Position numbers and translations under genes: made by a program. This document shows, piece after piece, positions 20,417 through 28,789 of a DNA stretch of 64,000 nucleotides (positions are counted from its first letter, which is position 1; each line of letters begins with the position of its first letter). The notes below the pieces were generated by a model, which worked only from the letters and a program-made list of their open reading frames with translations, did no database searches and was not told the origin of the DNA. The stretch comes from Streptomyces iranensis (GTDB taxonomy: Bacteria; Actinomycetota; Actinomycetes; Streptomycetales; Streptomycetaceae): the NCBI RefSeq assembly GCF_017874715.1, contig NZ_JAGGLR010000013.1, positions 248,001 through 312,000 of the forward strand. Reading direction: 5' to 3'.

Positions 20417-20584
20417 GGCGTTGCCTCCGAAACCTCGGTGGGGGGAGCTCCGATTGGAATGACCATGTCAGGAGTTGACGCTACGGGCGTAGATAGGCCG
20501 ACGGAAGGGGGAGAGTGTGATGCCGTTGGTCTAATCCTGCGAAATACTGGTGGAGCTGCGGTAACAGCCGTGCGTGGTAGAAAC

Positions 20585-20599
20585 TTTCACGAAGTGAAA
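20585..20599. promoter_or_regulatory. MarR-type palindrome
   Basis: TTTCAC-GAA-GTGAAA is a perfect inverted repeat 19 bp before the MarR start codon, in the divergent region shared with the GH25 lysozyme gene. Probably autoregulatory. Confidence 0.6.
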
Positions 20600-20618
20600 A
20601 CCCGGAGAGGGCTCTGAC

Positions 20619-21149
20619 GTGCACAACAACGGGGCGTTGCCCCCTGAGCGGGGTGAGGGGGGCACCGTGGGTGGCATTGGTTTGGACCATGCATTCCTGG
20701 CTCTGGAGCGCGAATTGGCGGTCTTCCTCCGCAGAGCCCGTGCCGCTTCGGGGGAATTGGCCCGGGAGGTCCACCCGGAGCTCGAATCCGCCGCCTACGG
20801 ACTGCTGATGAGGCTCGAGGACGCCGGTGCGCAGCGCGCCACCGAGCTCGCGGGCTTCGTGGGCGTCGGCAAGGCCACGATGAGCCGTCAGCTCCGGGCT
20901 CTCGAGGGGCTCGGACTGGTGACGCGGACGCCCGATCCGGCCGACGGCCGGGCCTTCCTGGTGGAGTTGACCGAGGAGGGCCGCAGCCGCTTCAGCGCCG
21001 TGCGGGGCGCCCGGCGGGCGCGGTACGCCCGCCGCCTCGCCGGGTGGGAGCGCAGCGAGGTCGCCGAACTCGCCAGGCTGCTGCACCGGTTGAACGCGGA
21101 GCAGGAGGCCGACGACCGCGGTCAGACGGCGCGCGCGGCGCAGGAGTAG
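20619..21149 (+). CDS. MarR-family transcriptional regulator
   Basis: A 176-residue winged-helix regulator. The recognition region reads AAYGLLMRLEDAGAQRATEL, then AGFVGVGKATMSRQLRALEG and LGLVTRTPDPADGRAFLVEL, including the beta-wing Asp-Gly-Arg of MarR proteins. GTG at 20619 follows GGAGAGGG. It is divergent from the GH25 gene and probably binds the palindrome at 20585-20599. The ligand is unknown. The long, basic C-terminal tail (ARRARYARRLAGWERSEV) is ordinary for the family. Confidence 0.88.
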   Translation: MHNNGALPPERGEGGTVGGIGLDHAFLALERELAVFLRRARAASGELAREVHPELESAAYGLLMRLEDAGAQRATELAGFVGVGKATMSRQLRALEGLGLVTRTPDPADGRAFLVELTEEGRSRFSAVRGARRARYARRLAGWERSEVAELARLLHRLNAEQEADDRGQTARAAQE

Positions 21150-21243
21150 GGCGCTCATACACGTCAGGATCGGCGACCGGCGCGCATCCGGCGACGCGGA
21201 CGTGGCAACCGCGCTACCCCACTGGTGGGGGCGGCCCCCGCGG

Positions 21244-22014
21244 TCAGGGCTCCACGAAGACCACGGCCGCGTCGTCATGGTTCTTGCCCCGGGGGAAGGC
21301 CGTACGGTCCGGATCGGCGTGCTCGGCCGCCCGCACCCGGTCGATCAGCGCCTGCGGGCCCTCCTTGCGCAGCAGCGCGAAGCACTCGGTCCAGTCGCCC
21401 TCACCGAACCTCTCCACCCAGCGCGACGCCCCGTCGGTGAGCGCCGCCAGCGCCCGCACCTCGCCGCGCGGGAGCTCCCCGGTGACCGCCTTATGGGAGA
21501 CGGCGGGGTCGGCGGCGGCGGTGAAGAAGCCGCCCGCCACGTTGCGCAGCGGGGCGAGCCGCCGGCCCTCGGCCCGCAGCCGGTCGATGCGGTCGTCCAG
21601 GACCGGGGTCACTCCGTCATGGGTCCGCTCGATGAGCAACACCGAGTCGGACAGCACCAGATGCTCGATTCGCTCGGTGTTCCAGCGCGCCGCGACGACG
21701 GTCGCCTGGGGTGTGAGGGGGTGAGAAAGGTCACATGTTGAACTATGAGCGGCGGCGGTCCGGGCGATCGCCTCGGAGAGGCATTGTGTCAGGGGCATAT
21801 CCCGTCGTGAACCGGACAGTTCGAGCAGCGATCCGCCGAGCCGTGCGGTGAACCAGTCCACGCTGTGGACGCATCCGTCCCCTCCCTCGGGCGGGGTCAC
21901 CCCGTCCAGCACCACGAGCGCACCGCCGCTCCCCGAGGCGGGGAGGGCTACTGACGCGTAGTCCTCGTTGGGATATTGCTGATCGCCGGGGGCGGTCGCG
22001 AGTTCGATGCGCAT
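21244..22014 (-). CDS. PP2C-family protein phosphatase-like protein
   Basis: A 256-residue protein with the layout of PPM/PP2C phosphatases. It has an N-terminal acidic strand QYPNEDYASVALP, then GGALVVLDGVTPPEGGDGC (metal Asp in VLDGV), the middle IEHLVLSDSVLLIERTHDG, RALAALTDGASRWVERFG (third metal-region Asp) and the C-terminal KNHDDAAVVFVEP. These are the usual Mg/Mn-binding aspartate positions, though the family is degenerate. The ATG at 22014 (MRIELATAPGDQQY) is the start. No partner kinase is adjacent. It might act on Ser/Thr-phosphorylated proteins or on SpoIIE-type substrates. Confidence 0.75.
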   Translation of the reverse strand: MRIELATAPGDQQYPNEDYASVALPASGSGGALVVLDGVTPPEGGDGCVHSVDWFTARLGGSLLELSGSRRDMPLTQCLSEAIARTAAAHSSTCDLSHPLTPQATVVAARWNTERIEHLVLSDSVLLIERTHDGVTPVLDDRIDRLRAEGRRLAPLRNVAGGFFTAAADPAVSHKAVTGELPRGEVRALAALTDGASRWVERFGEGDWTECFALLRKEGPQALIDRVRAAEHADPDRTAFPRGKNHDDAAVVFVEP

Positions 22015-22404
22015 TCCCTCAGTCTGCCGGACCCCTGTCGATCACTACGGCGGCGAGGGCCGGACCGGGTGTTGGTCCGTACCAAATCCGTCGCCGGTTT
22101 CTCCGCTGCCTGATTGGGGCGGGATTGACACTTCTGGGAAGCTGCGGGTGGGCATCTTGTCAGGGCGTCGAGGTCTTTACCAATCCGCGCAAGGTGGTGG
22201 GAAGGTATGGCCGCGAGCCAAAGTTGGTGGTCAACTACGCAATACGGTTCACTCGTTCGGGTGGCCGGGTGGGTGATGCGTACCCGCCCCAGACCCGTCC
22301 TGAAAGGGTCGGAATCCCTACCAGAGGTGGGGAAACACAATTGGTGATCCGTCGTCACCTCTGGTCCACGTCAGCGGTCGGGCGAGAATGGATTGTGAGC
22401 ACCG
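22015..22404. promoter_or_regulatory. Divergent upstream region of the PP2C gene and the conservon
   Basis: A 390-bp non-coding stretch. It holds a TTGACA hexamer (22125-22130) without a convincing -10 partner, and a short inverted repeat TTGGT-CCGT-ACCAA (22072-22085). No gene is supportable. Confidence 0.4.
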
Positions 22405-25400
22405 GTGCGGAAGAAGCGGCTTCGGGGCACCACGCGCGATGCGGTCGGCGAGCCACGCCAGGATGAGGCGGCGCCGCGACGGCGCACCGTACGCGTCCGC
22501 CGTCGGCTCACCACGTCCGTCGCCCTCGTCTCCGTCGCCGTCCTCGGGGCCGGAACCCCCGCCGTCCTGCTCGCCCTCGACGACACCACCGACGCCCAGC
22601 ACCTCGTCGACCTCGCGGAGACCAACCGCTCCACGGTGACCCTCTCCCACGCCCTCGCCGACGAGCGCGACGCCATGACCCGCTATGTCGCCGACGGCCG
22701 CACCTCGGCCTCCGGCCACGGGGTCTCCGAGGAGATGCGCGCCCGCGTCGACCGCCGGGTCCGGGAGGCGCGCGGGGACGTCCCCGCCTCGGTCCGGCGG
22801 CGCCTCGACGCCCTCCCCGAGCTGCGGCAGGAGGCGCTGACCGGCAAGGGCTCGGCCACCGACGTCTTCACCGCCTACACCCGCACCGTCCAGGCGCTGA
22901 ACGGGATCAGCGACACCCTCGCCCGCCGGCTCCCGGCCGACGCCGAGTCCGGCGGCACCGCCGCGCTGGCCCCGCTCGGCCGCGCGGTGGAGGAGGCGTC
23001 CGCCACCCGCGGACTGCTGCTGGCCGCGCTCGACGCGGGCGGCGGCCAGCCCACGCTGGTCTCGGCCGCGCAGCGGACCAACCTCCGCGAGCAGTCGGCG
23101 CTCGACGACTTCGAGCAGTTGGCCCCGGCCGCCATGCGCGAGGCCTACCAGCGCACCGTCAGCGGCACCGAGGTCGGCTCCGCCGAGCGCTACCTCGCCC
23201 GGCTCACCGACCAGAGCCGCCTCTCGGGCAATGACTTCTTCCTCCAGAAGGACCGCGTCGAGGCCGCCCTGAACGCCCGGATCGACCAGATGCGCGGCGC
23301 ACAGTCCTCGCTGGCCTCCGCCGAGGCCGCCCAGCTCGCGCGGGTGCGGGACGACGAGGTCACCGACCTGGAACTGCGCATCGGCATCGTGGGCGCCGCC
23401 CTGCTGGTCGCCCTCGGCGCCGGAGTGCACAGCGCCCGCTCGATGACCCGGCCGCTGGCCGCCCTGCGGCTCGGCGCCCGGCGGGTCGCGGCCGATCCGG
23501 CGGCCGAGGAACCGGTGGAGTTCAAGGGCCGCGACGACGAGTTCGCGGACGCCGTACGGGCCGTCAACGAACTGCACGCCAAGGCCGCGCAGACATACGA
23601 GCGGGTCGCCGAGCTCGAGCGCGAGCGCACCCGGCTCATCGGTGAGCGGCAGCGGCTGGCCGATGAGCGGGACGGGCTGCGCGCCGAGCGGGACGCGGTC
23701 ACCACCCGGCTGGAGGGGCTGCGGGCCCGGGTCCACGGCAGCTTCGTCAGCCTCGCGCTGCGCTCGCTGGGCCTGATCGAGCGCCAGCTCGCCATCATCG
23801 AATCCCTGGAGGAGCGGGAGCAGGACCCCGACCGCCTCGAGACGCTCTTCCAGCTCGACCACCTGGCCACCGGGATGCGCCGCTACGGCGAGAACCTTCT
23901 GGTCATCGCGGGCTCCGAGCAGAAGGCGACCCACCCGGGGCCGGTGCCGCTGCTGGATGTGCTGCGCGCCTCGATCAGCGAGGTCGAGCGGTACGACCGG
24001 GTGCAGATCCAGGCGCTGCCGCCGCATGCCCAGGTCGCGGGGTTCGCCGCGGACAGCGTCAGCCACCTGATCGCCGAGCTTTTGGAGAACGCGACATCGT
24101 TTTCTCCGCCGGACGCGGCGGTCCAGATCTCCGGCTGGCTGCTGGAGACCGGCGAGGTCATGCTCTCCGTCCAGGACGAGGGCATCGGCATGACGCCCGA
24201 GCGCTTCGTCGAGCTGAACAACCGGCTCGCGGACCCCGTTCCCGAGTACTGCCAGGGCCCCCAGCCGGAGGACCCGCTGGGCCTCGGGCTGTATGTGGTG
24301 ACCCGGCTGGCCGCGCGCCACGGCATCCGCGTACAGCTGCGCGAGCAGCAGCCGGGCGGGGTGGCGGCCGTGGTCGTCCTCCCGACGAAGATCCTCCCCT
24401 CCGGTTCGCCCGGCGCCGGGCTGCCGCCCGCCCCGCCGGTGGGCGCGAGCGCGACGTTCGGCGCCACCGGACCCTCCTCCTTCCTGGGCTTCCCGGGCTC
24501 GGAGGCCGAGGCGAACTCCAACGCGCTGCCGGGGCAGGTCCGTTCGGTCGCGCCCGGCCAAGAGGGTGTGGCGGGGGCCGGTGCCGAGCCGGTCGCGCTG
24601 CCCGCTCCGTCCGCGGAGCCGGACCCGGCGCCGCAGGCCGTCGAGCCGGAGCCCGAGGACGAGCCCCGCCTTGGGCCTGAGCCCCGCCTTGGGTCTGAGC
24701 CCCGCCTTGGGTCTGAGTCCCGCCTTGGGCCCGAGCCCGTCGACGCCGCCGCCGAACCGGAGCCGAGCGCCCCCTGGGCCGTCCCCGGTGAGCAGTGGGG
24801 CCGGACCGGGGACACGGGCCGTGACTACCCCCTGGAGCCCACGCCGCCGCGCGGCCATCCGGCCCCGGAAAGCCCCGGTGCGCTGCCCGCCCTGCCCAAG
24901 CGCGTCCCCAAGTTGGCCCAGGCCGACGGGCAGGACGACGCCCGGCCCGGCGCGGACGACAAGGCCCCGGCACCTCAGCCCGAGGAGCCCGAGGAGCCGG
25001 AGGTCCCGGCCGTCGAGCAGACGATGGAGCTGACGCTCCGGCGCCTGGGCGAGAGCCAAGGGGACGACTCCGAGGACCGCGGTGGCCGCTCGGACCGTAC
25101 GGATCCCGACGACCGCGAGGGTCGCGAAGGCCGCGAGGGTCGCGAGGACCGCGAGGGTCGCGACGTACATGAGGACGCCGCGGACCGCGCGGGCGCCGAC
25201 GGCCGCGACGGCCACGCGGACGGCGACGACCACGCGGACCGCGAGTGGTACATCGGCGGCCACGGCATACGCCCGGTCGGCGCGGCCGCCTGGGGCCCGG
25301 CCAACCGCGGCCCGGCGTGGCCCGGCGGCCCGGCGGACCGCGCCCCGGCGTCGTACGACGGCCCGGAAGGCAGCGTCCCGCCGTCGCCCGGCGGCAGGAC

Positions 25401-25758
25401 GGCGGAGGGTGGTGAGCGGGCAGGCGGCGGTGAGCCGTCCGCCGATCCGTACGCCATCGGCCCCGACCAGCACGGCCGCCCGGACGACGAGGCGGCGCGC
25501 ACCGACAAGGGGCTTCCCAAGCGGCGACCGCGGAACGTGGCCCTCCGGGAGCCCGATCCACGGGAGCGGACCGGCTCGGTGAACGCGGAGGAACTGCGGC
25601 GCCGGCTCGGTGGGTTCCAGCGCGGCGCCCGCGAGGGACACCGCGACGCCGCCGCCGAGCTCGCCGCCCGCGGCGAGCCCGCGCGGGGGCACGGGGGACC
25701 AGCAGGGCAAACGGGGGCGCAGAACGAGGGTGGCACGGTTGAGGAGGCACGCGGGTGA
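22405..25758 (+). CDS. cvnA: Conservon sensor kinase-like protein CvnA (NIT domain)
   Basis: The 1117-residue membrane histidine-kinase-like component of a Streptomyces conservon. TM1 is SVALVSVAVLGAGTPAVLLA (about 38-57); an extracellular nitrate/nitrite-sensor-type (NIT) helical domain follows, then TM2 LRIGIVGAALLVALGAGVHS and a HAMP/coiled coil. The pseudo-dimerisation region reads SFVSLALRSLGLIERQLAII and RLETLFQLDHLATGMRRYGE; the ATPase has ELLENATSFSPPDAAV, VQDEGIGMTPERF and DPLGLGLYVVTRLAARHG. CvnA proteins lack a standard HisKA box. The last about 430 residues are low-complexity, with PRLGSE repeats and DREGREG/ADREGRD repeats. The GTG start lacks a clear Shine-Dalgarno. It overlaps cvnB by 4 bp. 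Confidence 0.92.
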   Translation: MRKKRLRGTTRDAVGEPRQDEAAPRRRTVRVRRRLTTSVALVSVAVLGAGTPAVLLALDDTTDAQHLVDLAETNRSTVTLSHALADERDAMTRYVADGRTSASGHGVSEEMRARVDRRVREARGDVPASVRRRLDALPELRQEALTGKGSATDVFTAYTRTVQALNGISDTLARRLPADAESGGTAALAPLGRAVEEASATRGLLLAALDAGGGQPTLVSAAQRTNLREQSALDDFEQLAPAAMREAYQRTVSGTEVGSAERYLARLTDQSRLSGNDFFLQKDRVEAALNARIDQMRGAQSSLASAEAAQLARVRDDEVTDLELRIGIVGAALLVALGAGVHSARSMTRPLAALRLGARRVAADPAAEEPVEFKGRDDEFADAVRAVNELHAKAAQTYERVAELERERTRLIGERQRLADERDGLRAERDAVTTRLEGLRARVHGSFVSLALRSLGLIERQLAIIESLEEREQDPDRLETLFQLDHLATGMRRYGENLLVIAGSEQKATHPGPVPLLDVLRASISEVERYDRVQIQALPPHAQVAGFAADSVSHLIAELLENATSFSPPDAAVQISGWLLETGEVMLSVQDEGIGMTPERFVELNNRLADPVPEYCQGPQPEDPLGLGLYVVTRLAARHGIRVQLREQQPGGVAAVVVLPTKILPSGSPGAGLPPAPPVGASATFGATGPSSFLGFPGSEAEANSNALPGQVRSVAPGQEGVAGAGAEPVALPAPSAEPDPAPQAVEPEPEDEPRLGPEPRLGSEPRLGSESRLGPEPVDAAAEPEPSAPWAVPGEQWGRTGDTGRDYPLEPTPPRGHPAPESPGALPALPKRVPKLAQADGQDDARPGADDKAPAPQPEEPEEPEVPAVEQTMELTLRRLGESQGDDSEDRGGRSDRTDPDDREGREGREGREDREGRDVHEDAADRAGADGRDGHADGDDHADREWYIGGHGIRPVGAAAWGPANRGPAWPGGPADRAPASYDGPEGSVPPSPGGRTAEGGERAGGGEPSADPYAIGPDQHGRPDDEAARTDKGLPKRRPRNVALREPDPRERTGSVNAEELRRRLGGFQRGAREGHRDAAAELAARGEPARGHGGPAGQTGAQNEGGTVEEARG
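24668..24739 (+). repeat. 18-bp in-frame tandem repeat in the cvnA tail
   Basis: Four copies of an 18-bp unit (CCCCGCCTTGGGTCTGAG and variants) encode PRLGPE/PRLGSE/SRLGPE. Copy number changes would lengthen or shorten the disordered C-terminal tail without a frameshift. Confidence 0.75.
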
Positions 25759-26246
25759 ATGCGCCCAGTAGTACCTACGGGTTGAGTCGCGAGGCCCGTA
25801 ATCTGCACTGGTTGCTGGCGAACCTGGTCGAGGAGGTGCCGGGCGTCCGTTCGGTCGTGGTCGTCTCGACCGACGGGCTGATGTTGCTCTCCTCCGACAC
25901 ACGGCACCACGCCGCGGCCGCGGCGGCCGATCCGTCGGTGCAGGACGGCCCCAAGGGCTCCAGCGCGGATCTCGCGACGATCGTCTCGGGGCTCGGCAGC
26001 CTCACGCTCGGCGCGGCGAAGCTGATGGAAGCCGGCAGTGTCAAGCAGACGATGGTGGCGATGGACGAGGGCAGTCTGTTCGTCATGTCGATCAGCGACG
26101 GTTCGCTGCTGGGGGTGCACGCCACCCCCGACTGCGACATGACCGTCGTCGCCTATCACATGGCGTTGTTCGTGGGCCGGGCCGGACATGTGCTCACCCC
26201 CGAGCTCCGCAATGAACTACGCAGGTCGCTGGAGCACGCACAGTGA
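25755..26246 (+). CDS. cvnB: Conservon Roadblock/LC7 protein CvnB
   Basis: A 163-residue Roadblock/LC7-domain protein. It begins MNAPSSTYGLSREARNLHWL, continues LLANLVEEVPGVRSVVVVST and DGLMLLSSD, and has the family core ADLATIVSGLGSLTLGAAKL. Such proteins act as GAP-like or scaffold partners for the small GTPase CvnD, like MglB for MglA. GTG at 25755 overlaps the cvnA stop, and GAGGAGG lies upstream. Its own stop overlaps the cvnC start, so the operon is tightly coupled. Confidence 0.93.
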   Translation: MNAPSSTYGLSREARNLHWLLANLVEEVPGVRSVVVVSTDGLMLLSSDTRHHAAAAAADPSVQDGPKGSSADLATIVSGLGSLTLGAAKLMEAGSVKQTMVAMDEGSLFVMSISDGSLLGVHATPDCDMTVVAYHMALFVGRAGHVLTPELRNELRRSLEHAQ

Positions 26247-26635
26247 CGGCCGCCGGGTCCGGCCGACCCGCCCGTAAACCCGCTCGCGTACGTCCGTACT
26301 CACTCACCGGTGGCCGCACCCGCTCCGGCCATGTGCTGCTGGTGGAGACCTTCGTCGCGGCGCTGGAATCTCCGGACGGACGGCTCGACCTGGCCCCCAG
26401 CGGGTTGAACTCCCGGATGCTGCCGGAGATCCGGGCGATCATCGAACTGTGCGCCAGGATGCGCTCCGTCGCGGAGGTCTCCGCGATGCTCAAGATCCCA
26501 CTCGGTGTGGTGCGCGTCCTGCTCAGTGACCTGGCCGACCAGGGAAAGATCCGCGTCTACGGCACCGGGCGGGGCCCCGGCCAGCCGGACCGCGCGTTGC
26601 TCGAAAGGGTGCTCAGTGGACTTCGCAGGCTCTGA
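26243..26635 (+). CDS. cvnC: Conservon DUF742 protein CvnC
   Basis: A 130-residue DUF742 protein. Diagnostic segments are RVRPYSLTGGRTRSGHVLLV, LIELCARMRSVAEVSAML-like (IRAIIELCARMRSVAEVSAM) and LLSDLADQGKIRVYG, with a C-terminal winged-helix flavour. In characterised conservons CvnC associates with the membrane complex of CvnA, B and D. GTG at 26243 overlaps cvnB by 4 bp. Confidence 0.93.
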   Translation: MTAAGSGRPARKPARVRPYSLTGGRTRSGHVLLVETFVAALESPDGRLDLAPSGLNSRMLPEIRAIIELCARMRSVAEVSAMLKIPLGVVRVLLSDLADQGKIRVYGTGRGPGQPDRALLERVLSGLRRL

Positions 26636-27281
26636 GACGATCACGGCGACCCCGCCGGCGACGTCGGAGATACCCGGGGCCGGGATACCCGGGGCCGAGG
26701 AGGTGCTCCAGAGGTGGCAGACGGACCGCTCCCGCGCGCCGATCGCCACCAAGATCGTGATAGCGGGAGGCTTCGGCGTCGGCAAGACGACCTTCGTCGG
26801 CGCGGTTTCGGAGATCACTCCGCTGCAGACCGAAGCGCTGATGACGCAGGCCAGCGAGAGTGTGGATGACCTCGAGGCGACGCCCGAGAAGCTGACCACC
26901 ACCGTCGCGATGGACTTCGGCCGGATCACGCTGGAGAACGATCTGGTCCTGTATCTCTTCGGCACCCCCGGTCAGCAGCGCTTCTGGTTCATGTGGGACG
27001 ACCTGATGCGCGGGGCCATCGGCGCGGTGGTGATGGTCGACACCCGGCGCCTGGACGAGAGCTTCCCGGCACTGGACTACTTCGAGAGCCTCGGACTGCC
27101 GTACGTGGTGGCGGTCAACCACTTCGAGGGGACTCCGCTCTACCAGGCCGAGGACGTACGGGACGCGCTCTCCGTGGCGTCCTCCGTGCCCGTGGTGATG
27201 ATGGACGCCCGGCGCCGGATCGCGGTCGTGGACGCGCTGCTGGCGCTGGTGAGGCACGCCGTTGACGTGTCACCCGAGTGA
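26616..27281 (+). CDS. cvnD: Conservon small GTPase CvnD
   Basis: A 221-residue Ras-like GTPase of the conservon type. P-loop: KIVIAGGFGVGKTTFVGAVS. G3: YLFGTPGQQRFWFMWDDLMR. G4 region: VVAVNHFEGTPLY, with Asn-His in place of NKxD as is usual in this family, and EDVRDALSVASSVPVVMMDA near the end. GTG at 26616 (MDFAGSET) overlaps cvnC by 20 bp and has GAAAGGG upstream; a longer frame starting at 26505 would run inside cvnC and is rejected. Confidence 0.93.
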   Translation: MDFAGSETITATPPATSEIPGAGIPGAEEVLQRWQTDRSRAPIATKIVIAGGFGVGKTTFVGAVSEITPLQTEALMTQASESVDDLEATPEKLTTTVAMDFGRITLENDLVLYLFGTPGQQRFWFMWDDLMRGAIGAVVMVDTRRLDESFPALDYFESLGLPYVVAVNHFEGTPLYQAEDVRDALSVASSVPVVMMDARRRIAVVDALLALVRHAVDVSPE

Positions 27282-27358
27282 CGTAACCTCTGCTCCGCCC
27301 GTGGGATGGAATGCTCTGTTCCTCTTTCCGGCCCGAGCATGAGGGAGAGTCGACGGCC

Positions 27359-28768
27359 ATGCGGAAGATACTCATCGTGGGTGCCGGTCAATCCGGCCTC
27401 CAACTCGCTCTCGGCCTCCAGTCCCGGGGCTACGAGCTCACGCTGATGTCCAGCCGGACGGCCGATGAGATCCGCGGCGGGCGGGTGATGTCCACCCAGT
27501 GCATGTTCCACACCGCGCTGGGGCACGAGCGCGATCTGGAGCTCAACTTCTGGGAGGAGCGGGCGCCGCGGGCCTGGGGCCTCGGGGTCTCGGTCGCCGG
27601 GCCGCCGGCTCCCGGGGGCCATCCGCGGGTCATCGACTGGGTCGGCCGGCTCGACGGTTACGCCCAGTCCGTCGACCAGCGGATCAAGATGGCCGGCTGG
27701 ATGGAGACGTTCGAGCAGCGCGGCGGCCAGGTGGTCATCCACGGCGCCGCCGTCTCCGACCTGGACGTCCTCGCCAGGAAGTACGACCTGGTGCTGGTGG
27801 CCGCGGGCAAGGGCGAACTGGTCTCGCTCTTCGGCCGGGACGCCGCCCGCTCCCCGTACGACACCCCGCGGCGCGCCCTCGCGGTCGCCTATGTGCACGG
27901 CCTCGGCCCGCGCCCCGAGCACCCCGACGTCGACGCGGTGCGCTGCAACCTCGTCCCCGGCGTCGGTGAGCTCTTCGTGATGCCCGCGCTCACCAACAGC
28001 GGCCGCGCCGACATTCTCTTCTGGGAGACCGTCCCGGGCGGTCCGGCCGACTCGTTCCAGGGCATCACCGACCCCTCGGAGCACCTGGAGCGCGTCCTGG
28101 AGCTGATGGAACACTTCACGCCCTGGGAGTACGCGCGCGCCACCAAGGTCGAGCTGACGGACGCGGGCGCCACGCTGTCCGGGCGGTACGCGCCGACCGT
28201 GCGCCACCCCATCGGGCGGCTGCCGGGCGGCGGGCTGGTCCTGGGCGTGGCCGATGTCGTGGTGGCCAACGACCCGATCACCGGCCAGGGCTCCAACTCC
28301 GCGGCCAAGTGCGCGGCGGCCTATCTGGAGAGCATCCTCGAGCGCGGCGACCGGCCGTTCGACGAGGAGTGGATGCGGACGACGTTCGACCGCTACTGGG
28401 AGAGCGCGCGGCACGTCACCAAGTGGAGCAACGCGATGCTGGCCCCGCCGCCGGAGCACATCGTGAACCTCCTCGGCGCGGGGTCCGCCTTCCCGGCCGT
28501 CGCCCACCGCATCGCCAACGGCTTCGACGACCCCTCCGACTTCGAGAACTTCTTCTACGAGCCGGAGAAGACGGCCGCCTATCTGGACGAGGTCAGGGAA
28601 GAGACCCGGGCTGCTGAAGTCGAGGCCTGCGATGTGGCTGAGGCCACTGAAGTCGAGGCCTGCGATGTGGCTGAGGCCATTGCAGCCGAGGTCTGCGCTG
28701 TGGCTGGGGCCGACGACGAGGCCGAGGCGGACGACCGCGTCCCCGAGGCCGTCCGGTCCTTCCGCTGA
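27359..28768 (+). CDS. Styrene/indole monooxygenase-like flavoprotein
   Basis: A 469-residue FAD-dependent oxygenase component like StyA. The N-terminal Rossmann loop is ILIVGAGQSGLQLALGLQSR, followed by TADEIRGGRVMSTQCMFHTA, typical of the styrene/indole monooxygenase family. The second FAD motif region is LGVADVVVANDPITGQGSNS, then AAKCAAAYLESIL. The ATG at 27359 follows GAGGGAGAG, 77 bp after cvnD, so it may be the effector gene of the conservon (other conservons end with P450 genes). There is no flavin reductase nearby. After residue 415 the sequence becomes an acidic 11-residue repeat that the catalytic family does not need. Confidence 0.85.
   Translation: MRKILIVGAGQSGLQLALGLQSRGYELTLMSSRTADEIRGGRVMSTQCMFHTALGHERDLELNFWEERAPRAWGLGVSVAGPPAPGGHPRVIDWVGRLDGYAQSVDQRIKMAGWMETFEQRGGQVVIHGAAVSDLDVLARKYDLVLVAAGKGELVSLFGRDAARSPYDTPRRALAVAYVHGLGPRPEHPDVDAVRCNLVPGVGELFVMPALTNSGRADILFWETVPGGPADSFQGITDPSEHLERVLELMEHFTPWEYARATKVELTDAGATLSGRYAPTVRHPIGRLPGGGLVLGVADVVVANDPITGQGSNSAAKCAAAYLESILERGDRPFDEEWMRTTFDRYWESARHVTKWSNAMLAPPPEHIVNLLGAGSAFPAVAHRIANGFDDPSDFENFFYEPEKTAAYLDEVREETRAAEVEACDVAEATEVEACDVAEAIAAEVCAVAGADDEAEADDRVPEAVRSFR
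28616..28711 (+). repeat. 33-bp in-frame tandem repeat at the 3' end of the flavoprotein gene
   Basis: Two perfect 30-base copies (28616-28645 and 28649-28678) and a degenerate third (28679-28711) encode EVEACDVAEA units. The unit length is 33 bp. It adds Cys-containing acidic repeats to the C-terminus. Confidence 0.8.
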
Positions 28769-28789
28769 CACCGGCCGTCGCCGCAGCCG

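Noticed and set aside
22318..25902. 1194-codon minus-strand frame across cvnA
   Set aside because: Antisense to a well-supported conservon gene.
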